Assembly: GCA_964476505.1 (NCBI GenBank)
Contig: CAYZAW010000027.1
Span: 1-30,799 of the forward strand
Reading direction: 5' to 3'
From: CAYZAW01 sp964476505
Lineage (GTDB): Bacteria > Bacillota > Clostridia > Christensenellales > CAG-138
Length of the DNA: 30,799 bases
Shown: positions 24,588 to 30,799 of the stretch, one piece after another
Numbering within the stretch: the first letter of the stretch is position 1
Layout: each line of letters opens with the position of its first letter
Made by a program: the position numbers and the translations under genes
The notes under the pieces: generated by a model
Seen by the model: only the letters and a program-made list of their open reading frames with translations
Told to the model about the DNA's origin: nothing
Database searches by the model: none

Positions 24588-26146
24588 ATGAGCGAATATG
24601 TAATAGAAATGCTGAATATCACCAAAGAATTCCCCGGCATTAAAGCAAACGACGATATTACATTACAATTAAAGCATGGCGAGGTACACGCGCTGGTGGG
24701 AGAAAACGGCGCGGGAAAATCCACTCTGATGAGTGTTCTGTTTGGCTTATACCAGCCGGAAAAAGGCGTAATTAAAAAGAANNNNNNNNNNACGGCCAGG
24801 TGGTCAAGATCAGCGACCCCAACGATGCCAACGCGCTGAACATCGGCATGGTGCACCAGCACTTCAAGCTGGTCGAGGTCTTTTCCGTGCTGGATAACAT
24901 CATACTGGGCGTGGAGCCAAACAAAATGGGCTTTCTGCAAAAGGCGGAGGCAAGGGAAAAGGTTGTTCAATTAAGCGAGAAATATGGGCTTAGGGTAGAC
25001 CCCGACGCCATCATTGAAGATATATCCGTAGGTATGCAGCAGCGCGTGGAAATACTAAAAATGCTGTACCGCGAAAACGAGATCCTGATATTCGACGAGC
25101 CCACCGCGGTATTGACACCGCAGGAGATCGACGAGCTCATGCAGATCATGCGGGATTTCACCAAGGAAGGCAAGTCCATCCTGTTCATAACCCACAAGCT
25201 AAACGAGATCATGGCTGTGGCAGACCGCTGCACAGTGCTTCGAAAGGGCAAGTGCATGGGTACGGTGGAGATCAAAAACACCACCAAGGAAGAGCTCTCC
25301 CGCATGATGGTAGGCCGCAACGTGAATTTCCAAGTGGAAAAGCAGGATACCACCCCCGGCGACGTGGTGCTAAACGTAGAAAACGTTACGGTTCCCTCCA
25401 AGCTGCATAAAAACAACGCCGTGAAAAACGTATCCTTCAAGGTGCGTGCGGGCGAGATCGTTTGCTTGGCAGGCATTGAGGGCAACGGGCAAACGGAGTT
25501 CGTTGCCGCTTTAACTGGCCTTGAAAAAATGAGCGCGGGCAAGATCGATCTTTGCGGGCACGACATCACGACTGCGCCCATCCGCCAGCGCTCCATACTC
25601 GGTATGAGCCACATCCCGGAGGATCGCCATAAATACGGCTTGGTACTGGGGTACTCCTTAGAGGAGAACTTGGTGCTGCAGCGCTACTGGCAGCCGGAAT
25701 TCCAAAACCACGGTTTCCTGAAAAAGCAGGAAATTCGCAAGTACGCACAAAAGCTTATTAAGCAGTACGATATCAGAAGCGGACAAGGGCCTATCACGCA
25801 AGCGCGCAGTATGTCCGGCGGCAACCAGCAAAAAGCCATCGTAGCCCGTGAGATCGATAAAGACCCGGAGCTTTTGGTGGCGGTGCAGCCTACCCGCGGC
25901 TTGGACGTTGGTGCCATCGAGTATATCCACAAACAGCTGGTCGCCCAGCGAGATGAGAACAAGGGGGTCTTGCTGGTCTCCTTGGAGCTTGACGAGGTAA
26001 TGAACGTGAGCGACCGCATCCTTGTGATGTACGAGGGCGAGATCGTGGGTGAGTTTGATCCCAAGACCACCACCGTGCAGGAGCTTGGCTTATACATGGC
26101 GGGGGCAAAGCGGAACGATGCAGCCGCAGAAAGCGAGGCAAAGTAA
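24588..26146 (+). CDS. Nucleoside ABC transporter ATPase (two NBDs), interrupted by an assembly gap
   Basis: Energy-coupling subunit of the BMP-type importer, with two nucleotide-binding domains like RbsA/MglA. NBD1 has Walker A GENGAGKST, ISVGMQQRVEILK and Walker B LIFDEPTAVL. NBD2 has the usual degenerate Walker A (AGIEGNGQTE), a signature MSGGNQQKAIVARE and a Walker B without the DE pair (VAVQPTRGLDVGA). Ten N at 24782-24791 shift the frame. Homologous sequences read G-x-I-x-K-N-G here, which would follow if the flanks join as AAG-AAC-GGC, giving about 515 residues. I therefore treat the break as an assembly artefact and the gene as intact. AAGGGA lies 7 bases before the ATG. Confidence 0.88.
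24782..24791. other. Assembly gap of ten N
   Basis: Ten undetermined bases lie within the ATPase gene. The reading frame upstream (codons starting at 24588) and downstream (codon GGC at 24794) differ by one, so the true distance is not ten bases. Confidence 0.98.
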
Positions 26147-26147
26147 C

Positions 26148-27320
26148 ATGAAAAAGCTTTCTAACATCTTTAAAAGCACCGGGAGCATGTCGTTCTTGGC
26201 TTCCATTATCTCCATTGCGGCGGGCATGCTGTTTGGATTGATCCTGCTGTTTGTGTTCAATACGCCATTTGCGCTGGACGGGTTCGGTAAGATCCTAACG
26301 GCCGGCTTTGCCTCCTCCGCCAAATTCGCCAAGGTGCTGTATCAGGCGGCTCCGCTGATCATGACGGGTCTTTCCGTGGGCTTTGCCTTTAAAACGGGTC
26401 TGTTCAACATCGGTGCGTCCGGGCAGTACACCATTGGCGCGTTTTGCGCACTGGTGTGCGCCATCCAGTTTAGGCTGCCGTGGTATGTTTGCATGCTGGC
26501 AGCAATGGTGGGAGGCGCGATTTGGGGCGGCATTCCGGGTCTGTTCAAAGCCCTGTTCAACGTAAACGAGGTCATTACCTCCATCATGTTCAACTGGGTA
26601 TCGCTGTTCTTGGTCAATCTGTGCTTTGCCAATATGCCTATCATGCTGGCAAACGCATGGGGCGCGTCCAATGCGGACAGAACCGCAAACCTTGCGGCGG
26701 CAAACCCCACAGCCATCATCCCCAAGGCGGGCTTGGATGAGCTGCTGTCCTCCAACTATATGAATATCTCCATATTCATCGCCATCCTGTTTGCGGTGCT
26801 GATGTGGGTGATACTAAGCAAAACCACCTTCGGCTATGAGCTAAAGGCCTGCGGCAACAACCGCAACGCCAGCATCTACGCGGGCATCAACGCAAAGCGC
26901 AATATCATTCTTTCCATGGTGATCGCAGGTGCGCTCTCCGGTGTTGGCGGCGGTATTTACTATCTGTCCGGTACGGCGGAGTACACCATCGTAAAATCCC
27001 TATTGGGCATGGGCTTCAACGGTATCCCGGTGGCGTTGTTGGCAACCTCCAACCCCATCGGCACCATATTCAGCGCCTTCTTCGTTTCCTACATTCAGGT
27101 AGGCGGCGATGCAATGCAGCCTGAATTTGCCAAGGAAATGATAGACATCATCATTGCGGTCATCATTTACCTGAGCGCCTTTGCCTTCTTGATCAAGGGC
27201 ATGCTGGCAAAGCGCATCAAAACGGACGACAGCAACGTAAACGCGGAGGAGCCTGTAACGGCAGAGCTGCTTCCGCCGGACAAGCAGGACAATACGGAAA
27301 GCGAGGCGAAGGAACAATGA
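26148..27320 (+). CDS. Nucleoside ABC transporter permease 1 (BPD_transp_2)
   Basis: Integral membrane permease of the branched-chain amino acid/sugar/nucleoside type, 390 residues with about nine to ten hydrophobic segments. Family segments include FKTGLFNIGASGQYTIGAF, NEVITSIMFNW and LKACGNNRNASIYAGIN. It has an acidic, Gln/Glu-rich C-terminal tail. The ATG at 26148 follows the ATPase stop by one base, with GAGG nine bases upstream. Its stop overlaps the next permease start as ATGA. Confidence 0.94.
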   Translation: MKKLSNIFKSTGSMSFLASIISIAAGMLFGLILLFVFNTPFALDGFGKILTAGFASSAKFAKVLYQAAPLIMTGLSVGFAFKTGLFNIGASGQYTIGAFCALVCAIQFRLPWYVCMLAAMVGGAIWGGIPGLFKALFNVNEVITSIMFNWVSLFLVNLCFANMPIMLANAWGASNADRTANLAAANPTAIIPKAGLDELLSSNYMNISIFIAILFAVLMWVILSKTTFGYELKACGNNRNASIYAGINAKRNIILSMVIAGALSGVGGGIYYLSGTAEYTIVKSLLGMGFNGIPVALLATSNPIGTIFSAFFVSYIQVGGDAMQPEFAKEMIDIIIAVIIYLSAFAFLIKGMLAKRIKTDDSNVNAEEPVTAELLPPDKQDNTESEAKEQ

Positions 27321-28303
27321 TCATTCTCGCGGATATCATCAGTGCAACCATACTGTTTGCGGTTCCGCTGCTTTTGGTGGCGTTGGGCGGCATGTTCTCC
27401 GAGCGCAGCGGTATCATCAACATCGCGTTAGAGGGCATCATGATCGTAGGCGCTCTTACGAGCTGCCTTGTATTGAGCGCATTCGACCAATCCGGCTTTG
27501 GCGCAAACAGTCCGCAGCTTGCCATGCTGCTTGCCATATTGGTTGCAGCGGCAACCGGTATGGTGTATTCCTTGCTGTTGGCCTTTGCCTCTATCAACCT
27601 GAATGCGGATCAAACCATTGGCGGCACGGCGCTCAACATGCTTGCGCCCGCCTTTGCCATCGTGTTAACGTGGGCCATTCAGGGGCAGGGGCAAACCACC
27701 ATACTGATTCCCACTTGGACGCGCATTACGCAGGAGTCCTTGGGGCTGGCTTCCACGGAAGGCTTCTTCCAGATGCTGTTCTTCAAAAACACATACCTTA
27801 CCACGCCGATTGCTATACTGCTGTTGATCGCGTCCAGCATCCTGCTGTATAAAACTCGGTTCGGGCTTAGGCTTCGCGCTTGCGGCGAGCATCCGCAGGC
27901 AGCGGATTCCGTTGGCATCAACGTATTTCGCATGCGGTACGCGGGCGTGTGCATTTCCGGCGTACTGGGCGGCATCGGCGGGTTGGCCTATACGCTGGCG
28001 GCAGGCTCCGGGTTCCAGTCTACCGTGGCGGGCTATGGCTTCCTTGCCTTGGCAGTCATGATATTCGGTAACTGGAAGCCATTAAGCATACTGGGCGCTT
28101 CACTGTTCTTCGCGCTGTTTAAGATCATCGGCTCTTACAGCGGCAGTATTCCGTTCTTGCCCAGCTTTTCGGAGGTCAAATCCAGCGAGTACATTTACCT
28201 GATGTTGCCCTACATCGTGACCATGATCGTTCTGGTGCTTACCTCTAAAAAGTCCAGAGCGCCAAAGGCAGAGGGCATTCCTTACGACAAGGGAGCAAGA
28301 TAG
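27317..28303 (+). CDS. Nucleoside ABC transporter permease 2 (BPD_transp_2)
   Basis: Second permease of the importer, 328 residues, about eight to nine membrane segments. It has FSERSGIINIALEGIMIVG near the N-terminus, DQTIGGTALNMLAPAF and LRACGEHPQAADSVGINV. The heteromeric pair with the upstream permease matches the NupP/NupQ-type arrangement of BMP transporters. A terminator hairpin lies 13 bases after the stop. Confidence 0.95.
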   Translation: MIILADIISATILFAVPLLLVALGGMFSERSGIINIALEGIMIVGALTSCLVLSAFDQSGFGANSPQLAMLLAILVAAATGMVYSLLLAFASINLNADQTIGGTALNMLAPAFAIVLTWAIQGQGQTTILIPTWTRITQESLGLASTEGFFQMLFFKNTYLTTPIAILLLIASSILLYKTRFGLRLRACGEHPQAADSVGINVFRMRYAGVCISGVLGGIGGLAYTLAAGSGFQSTVAGYGFLALAVMIFGNWKPLSILGASLFFALFKIIGSYSGSIPFLPSFSEVKSSEYIYLMLPYIVTMIVLVLTSKKSRAPKAEGIPYDKGAR

Positions 28304-28316
28304 TTTATGCGTTTAC

Positions 28317-28351
28317 GCGAGCCGCAGGGTATTCTTGTGGCTCGCATTTTT
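28317..28351 (+). terminator. Terminator between permease 2 and tdk
   Basis: A 10-bp stem with one G-T pair (28317-28326 with 28336-28345, 9-nt loop) is followed by ATTTTT. The tdk ribosome-binding site begins 3 bases later, leaving no room for a promoter. Confidence 0.8.
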
Positions 28352-28366
28352 ATGGGAGGATATTGT

Positions 28367-28954
28367 ATGGCAAAGCTTTTTTATCGCTACGGAGCCATGG
28401 GCTCCAGCAAAACCGCCAACGCCATCATGGTGAAATACAACTACGGAGAACGCAATCAAAAAGCGCTTTTGGTAAAGCCCGGCGTTGACACCCGGGACGG
28501 CGCGCATACCGCCCGTTCCCGCTGCGGGCTGGAGGACGCGTGCGTATTGTTTCAGGAGATCGATATGGACGCGGTGAAGAACGGCGCATACGATTGCATC
28601 ATCATTGACGAAGCCCAGTTTTTGAATAAGGCGGAAGTGGAAAAGCTGGTGGAGATCGTGGATGTTTACCATGTGCCCGTGATCTGCTACGGCCTTAGGA
28701 CAGATTTTCAGGGGAATTTCTTTGAAGGCAGCAAGTGGCTCATGGCGTGGGCAGATACCATCGAAGAAGTAAAAACCATCTGCTGGTGCGGTAAAAAAGC
28801 AACAAACAACGCGCGCTTGGACGGCAAGGGCGGCATCACCAAGGTGGGCGAACAGGTGGTGCTTGGCGCAAACGATAAATACATCGGCCTGTGCCGCAAG
28901 CATTGGGCGCTGGGCGATCCGGGGCCGGGGCTTCGGGCAGAGGACCTAAAATGA
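28367..28954 (+). CDS. tdk: Thymidine kinase (type II, TK1 family)
   Basis: Phosphorylates thymidine and deoxyuridine for salvage. The 195-residue product has the P-loop GAMGSSKT (9-16), Walker B/catalytic DEAQF (81-85) and a zinc site from Cys139, Cys141, Cys176 and His179 (ICWCGKKA, GLCRKHW). The C-x-C spacing resembles the E. coli enzyme rather than the C-x-x-C of Bacillus. The ATG at 28367 is 6 bases after GGGAGGA; an upstream in-frame start would run through the terminator. Position behind a nucleoside importer supports a shared salvage role. Confidence 0.96.
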   Translation: MAKLFYRYGAMGSSKTANAIMVKYNYGERNQKALLVKPGVDTRDGAHTARSRCGLEDACVLFQEIDMDAVKNGAYDCIIIDEAQFLNKAEVEKLVEIVDVYHVPVICYGLRTDFQGNFFEGSKWLMAWADTIEEVKTICWCGKKATNNARLDGKGGITKVGEQVVLGANDKYIGLCRKHWALGDPGPGLRAEDLK

Positions 28955-29361
28955 AGTATTACTTGGCAAGCGGCTTAGAAAACCATGCCCGGGTGCAGGA
29001 GGTAGCGGCGCTGTTAAACGGTATGGGGCATGTTCGCACCTACGACTGGACCTCGCATGGAGACATCCGCCGAGAAGGCCCGACACGTATGCAGGAGGTA
29101 TCCGCAAGGGAAGTATCTTCGGTTACGGGAGCGGATTTTGTACTGTTTCTGTTTCCGGGCGGAAAGGGAACGCATACAGAGCTGGGGGCGGCGCTGGCGA
29201 CCGGGCGGCGGGTGCTATTATGGTCGGAAACGGGCAAGGAATTTAGCGCGGGAAACGGACAAACCGATCCCGCCGTATGCGCGTTTTATTTTCACCCGAT
29301 GGCGGAGCGTATCGTTTGCCCTTATGAGGAATTGGGGAATCAGCTGAAACAACTGGTATAA
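28951..29361 (+). CDS. Nucleoside 2-deoxyribosyltransferase-like protein
   Basis: A 136-residue protein beginning MKYYLASGLENH, with ADFVLFLFPGGKGTHTELG (about 61-79) that resembles the Asp and catalytic Glu motifs of the nucleoside deoxyribosyltransferase fold; Glu77 would be the nucleophile. Overall similarity is limited, so it could be a nucleotide N-glycosidase or a binder of related ligands. It overlaps tdk by four bases (ATGA) and ends at a terminator, so it is the last gene of the transporter/salvage operon. Confidence 0.75.
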   Translation: MKYYLASGLENHARVQEVAALLNGMGHVRTYDWTSHGDIRREGPTRMQEVSAREVSSVTGADFVLFLFPGGKGTHTELGAALATGRRVLLWSETGKEFSAGNGQTDPAVCAFYFHPMAERIVCPYEELGNQLKQLV

Positions 29362-29387
29362 AAAATGGCTGCTGTGTGCAGCCTTTT
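29362..29387. terminator. Bidirectional terminator after the deoxyribosyltransferase-like gene
   Basis: GGCTGC (29367-29372) pairs with GCAGCC (29378-29383) across a 5-nt loop, with A5 before and T4 after. It also ends the converging GIY-YIG transcript. Confidence 0.8.
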
Positions 29388-29663
29388 CTATGATTCAGGC
29401 GTTTGCGGCAAGCCTTTGATCAACCGTTCCTTTTGAGCATGGGTCATGCGCTTTAGCATCACTTCCCGGCGCATTGCTTCGGTTTTGCTTTCATAGCTTT
29501 CCGTGTACACCAATTCCACGGGAAGGCGGGAACGGGTATACTTTGCGCCCTTGCCCGCGTTATGCACGGCAAGCCGGTTTTCCGCGTTTCGCGCATAGCC
29601 GGTGTAATAACTGCCGTCCCGGCAGCGAAGCATATAGGTAACAAAACCAACGCTGTTTTCCAT
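29388..29663 (-). CDS. GIY-YIG domain protein (YhbQ/YazA, UPF0213 family)
   Basis: A 91-residue single-domain GIY-YIG protein: VTYMLRCRDGSYYTGYARN has the Tyr pair, then AVHNAGKGAKYTRSRLPVEL and an Glu at about residue 67 (KTEAMRREVMLKR). Homologues such as YhbQ have been linked to DNA repair. No ribosome-binding site precedes the ATG, and the -10 box ends exactly 6 bases before it, so the mRNA is probably leaderless. Confidence 0.92.
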   Translation of the reverse strand: MENSVGFVTYMLRCRDGSYYTGYARNAENRLAVHNAGKGAKYTRSRLPVELVYTESYESKTEAMRREVMLKRMTHAQKERLIKGLPQTPES

Positions 29664-29669
29664 GTAAAA

Positions 29670-29698
29670 AGTATAGCATGACCGTAGAATTTAAACAA
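29670..29698 (-). promoter_or_regulatory. Promoter of the GIY-YIG gene giving a leaderless mRNA
   Basis: On the minus strand TTGTTT (29693-29698) and TATACT (29670-29675) are 17 bases apart. Transcription would start at or next to the A of the ATG at 29663. Confidence 0.55.
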
Positions 29699-29757
29699 AC
29701 ATCCGCACATAACTTTGAAAATATGATGAAGCGACTGTGACAGCGTAAAATGCAAGG

Positions 29758-29786
29758 TTGCGCTTATGCGCACGGTCATGTAAAAT
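29758..29786 (+). promoter_or_regulatory. Promoter for yloU-fakA
   Basis: TTGCGC (29758-29763) and TAAAAT (29781-29786) are 17 bases apart and end about 48 bases before the yloU start. Confidence 0.5.
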
Positions 29787-29834
29787 ATAAGGCGCATGGA
29801 GCGGCTGCTCCTGTGGCAGTAAAGGAGGGCGATT

Positions 29835-30188
29835 ATGGCTGTTGAAATCAAGAATGATATGGGCAAAATCGTTTTGCAAGAGGATCTGGTAGCCAGTATT
29901 GCGGGCTTTGCCGCTGGGGAAAACTACGGCATTGTTGGAATGAGCGCAAAAAAGGCGTCGGATACGCTCATTGAGATCATCAAAAAAGATAATCTCAAAA
30001 AGGGTATTCAGGTACAAACCGTTGGAGAAGCCACGGTGGACATCGACCTGTTCGTAACGCTGGAATACGGCGTATCTCTGCCGGCAGTGGCGCAGAATAC
30101 GCGTGACAACGTTCGTTACAGGGTGCAGGATATGACCGGGCTTACGGTTCGGAACATCAACATCCACGTTGAGGGAATCCGAGTATAA
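29835..30188 (+). CDS. Asp23/Gls24 family protein (YloU)
   Basis: A 117-residue DUF322 protein: GKIVLQEDLVASIAGFAAGENYGIVGMS fits the conserved N-terminal part, and VDIDLFVTLEYGVSLPAVAQ and VNIHVEGI-like ends fit the rest. Family members include the Staphylococcus alkaline-shock protein Asp23. AAAGGAGG lies 6 bases before the ATG. It sits directly upstream of fakA, the usual Firmicutes arrangement, which suggests a role in the envelope or lipid pathway. Confidence 0.95.
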   Translation: MAVEIKNDMGKIVLQEDLVASIAGFAAGENYGIVGMSAKKASDTLIEIIKKDNLKKGIQVQTVGEATVDIDLFVTLEYGVSLPAVAQNTRDNVRYRVQDMTGLTVRNINIHVEGIRV

Positions 30189-30209
30189 CAAGCATAACCG
30201 TTCCGATTG

Positions 30210-30240
30210 GGCTACGGCAGCATTATGCCCCGTGGCCTTT
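30210..30240 (+). terminator. Hairpin between yloU and fakA, possible attenuator
   Basis: An 8-bp stem (30210-30217 with 30230-30237, one wobble pair) is followed by CTTT-like bases. It is weak as a terminator and lies 30 bases before the fakA start. Confidence 0.35.
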
Positions 30241-30266
30241 GATGTGCGGTTGGGAGGTATTGTAAC

Positions 30267-30799
30267 TTGAACAAGATCACAATCAACGGAGCGCAATTCA
30301 AGGAAATGATATTCATGGGCGCGGCGCTCCTAGAGAAAAACAAAGCAATTATTGATTCATTAAATGTTTTTCCCGTGCCGGATGGCGATACCGGTACAAA
30401 CATGTCCATGACCATGCAAAGCGCCGTAAAGGAAGTACGCGGCGCTGACAGCAGCACCGTGGCTTCCGTGGCGGACGCCGCCAGCATCGGTGCACTAAAG
30501 GGCGCCAGAGGCAACTCCGGCGTTATACTGTCTCAGTTGTTCCGCGGCTTCTCTAGGGCGCTCACCGAATCGGAGGAGATGGACGCGGCTCTGTTGGCCA
30601 CTGCATTAAAAATGGGAACTGAGGCTGCCTACAAGGCCGTTATGAAGCCCAAGGAGGGCACCATGCTTACCGTATCCCGCTCCATATCGGATGCGGCGAG
30701 CGAGGCGGCTGATAAGGGCTACAACGTACTTCGCATTATGGATTACCTGCTGGAAAAGGGCGAGGAGACCCTCCGCCTGACTCCTGAACTGCTTCCCGT
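30267..30799 (+). CDS. fakA: DAK-phosphatase/fatty acid kinase FakA-like, 5' part
   Basis: A frame runs from TTG at 30267 past the window end; about 177 codons are visible. GGGAGGT lies 8 bases before the TTG. The N-terminal DhaL-like domain shows VFPVPDGDTGTNM, with Asp39 and Asp41 for Mg/ATP binding, and the segment GARGNSGVILSQ. In Firmicutes this gene (yloV/fakA) follows yloU. FakA with FakB phosphorylates fatty acids to acyl-phosphates, the substrate of PlsY. The missing middle and C-terminal domains lie outside the window. Confidence 0.92.
   Translation, partial: MNKITINGAQFKEMIFMGAALLEKNKAIIDSLNVFPVPDGDTGTNMSMTMQSAVKEVRGADSSTVASVADAASIGALKGARGNSGVILSQLFRGFSRALTESEEMDAALLATALKMGTEAAYKAVMKPKEGTMLTVSRSISDAASEAADKGYNVLRIMDYLLEKGEETLRLTPELLP

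Noticed and set aside
24588..26146. ATPase as a frameshifted pseudogene
   Set aside because: The only break is the run of ten N; both flanks are well conserved and a one-base overlap restores the family motif.
28307..28366. Earlier in-frame start for thymidine kinase at 28307
   Set aside because: It would include the terminator hairpin as coding sequence; the ATG at 28367 has a perfect ribosome-binding site and starts at the conserved N-terminus.

Overview
The window reads as a chromosomal segment of a Bacillota bacterium, most likely a member of the Clostridia. Nearly every gene has a strong AGGAGG-type ribosome-binding site. Sigma-A-like promoters with 17-18 base spacers recur. The gene neighbourhoods (Rrf2/iscS/iscU, ireB-ruvX-yrzB, DUF512-der-plsY, nrdR-pgeF, yloU-fakA) are typical of Firmicutes, and butyrate kinase and sporulation-linked families (GerMN, YlmC/YmxH) are present. 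A run of ten N inside one gene suggests a scaffolded draft or metagenome assembly. I saw no tRNA, rRNA, CRISPR array, transposon, prophage or plasmid signal; this is a core-genome region.

Layout. 1-2294: 3' part of valS. 2508-3746: glyA with its own promoter and terminator. 3930-5923: an Fe-S assembly operon (Rrf2 regulator, cysteine desulfurase, IscU scaffold), followed by a 54-residue membrane protein. 6463-7580: ireB, ruvX and a DUF1292 gene. 7586-10860: a PDZ/radical-SAM DUF512 protein, the ribosome-assembly GTPase Der and the acyltransferase PlsY, closed by a bidirectional terminator. 10945-11841 (minus) and 12166-14412 (plus): a LysR regulator divergent from an alpha/beta hydrolase, a NagB-like protein and a type 4 uracil-DNA glycosylase. 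14502-16078: yebC and a SIMPL lipoprotein. 16121-18038 (minus): dCMP deaminase, a double-GerMN lipoprotein and a degenerate GIY-YIG protein. 18289-21250: butyrate kinase coupled to a membrane-anchored acyltransferase. 21252-23184 (minus): pgeF, nrdR, a YlmC/YmxH PRC-barrel gene and rpsU. 23429-29361: a BMP-type nucleoside ABC transporter, thymidine kinase and a deoxyribosyltransferase-like protein. 29388-29663 (minus): a YhbQ/YazA GIY-YIG protein. 29835-30799: yloU (Asp23) and the start of fakA.

How the genes work together. The 23.4-29.4 kb block looks like a nucleoside uptake and salvage unit. dCMP deaminase, NrdR and uracil-DNA glycosylase elsewhere in the window also touch deoxynucleotide supply and uracil control. 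Three enzymes related to acyl-phosphate chemistry occur (PlsY, butyrate kinase, FakA), plus a second acyltransferase of unusual motif. A recurring regulatory pattern is an intrinsic terminator directly upstream of the next gene's ribosome-binding site, with no room for a promoter. This occurs at rpsU/ylmC, bmp/ATPase, permease/tdk and GIY-YIG/gerM and suggests controlled read-through.

Nothing here is a clearly new system. The best leads are the GerMN gene whose ribosome-binding site lies inside a terminator stem, the NagB-like protein with Ser in place of the catalytic Asp, the butyrate kinase/acyltransferase pair, and the thymidine kinase/deoxyribosyltransferase-like pair behind a nucleoside transporter.
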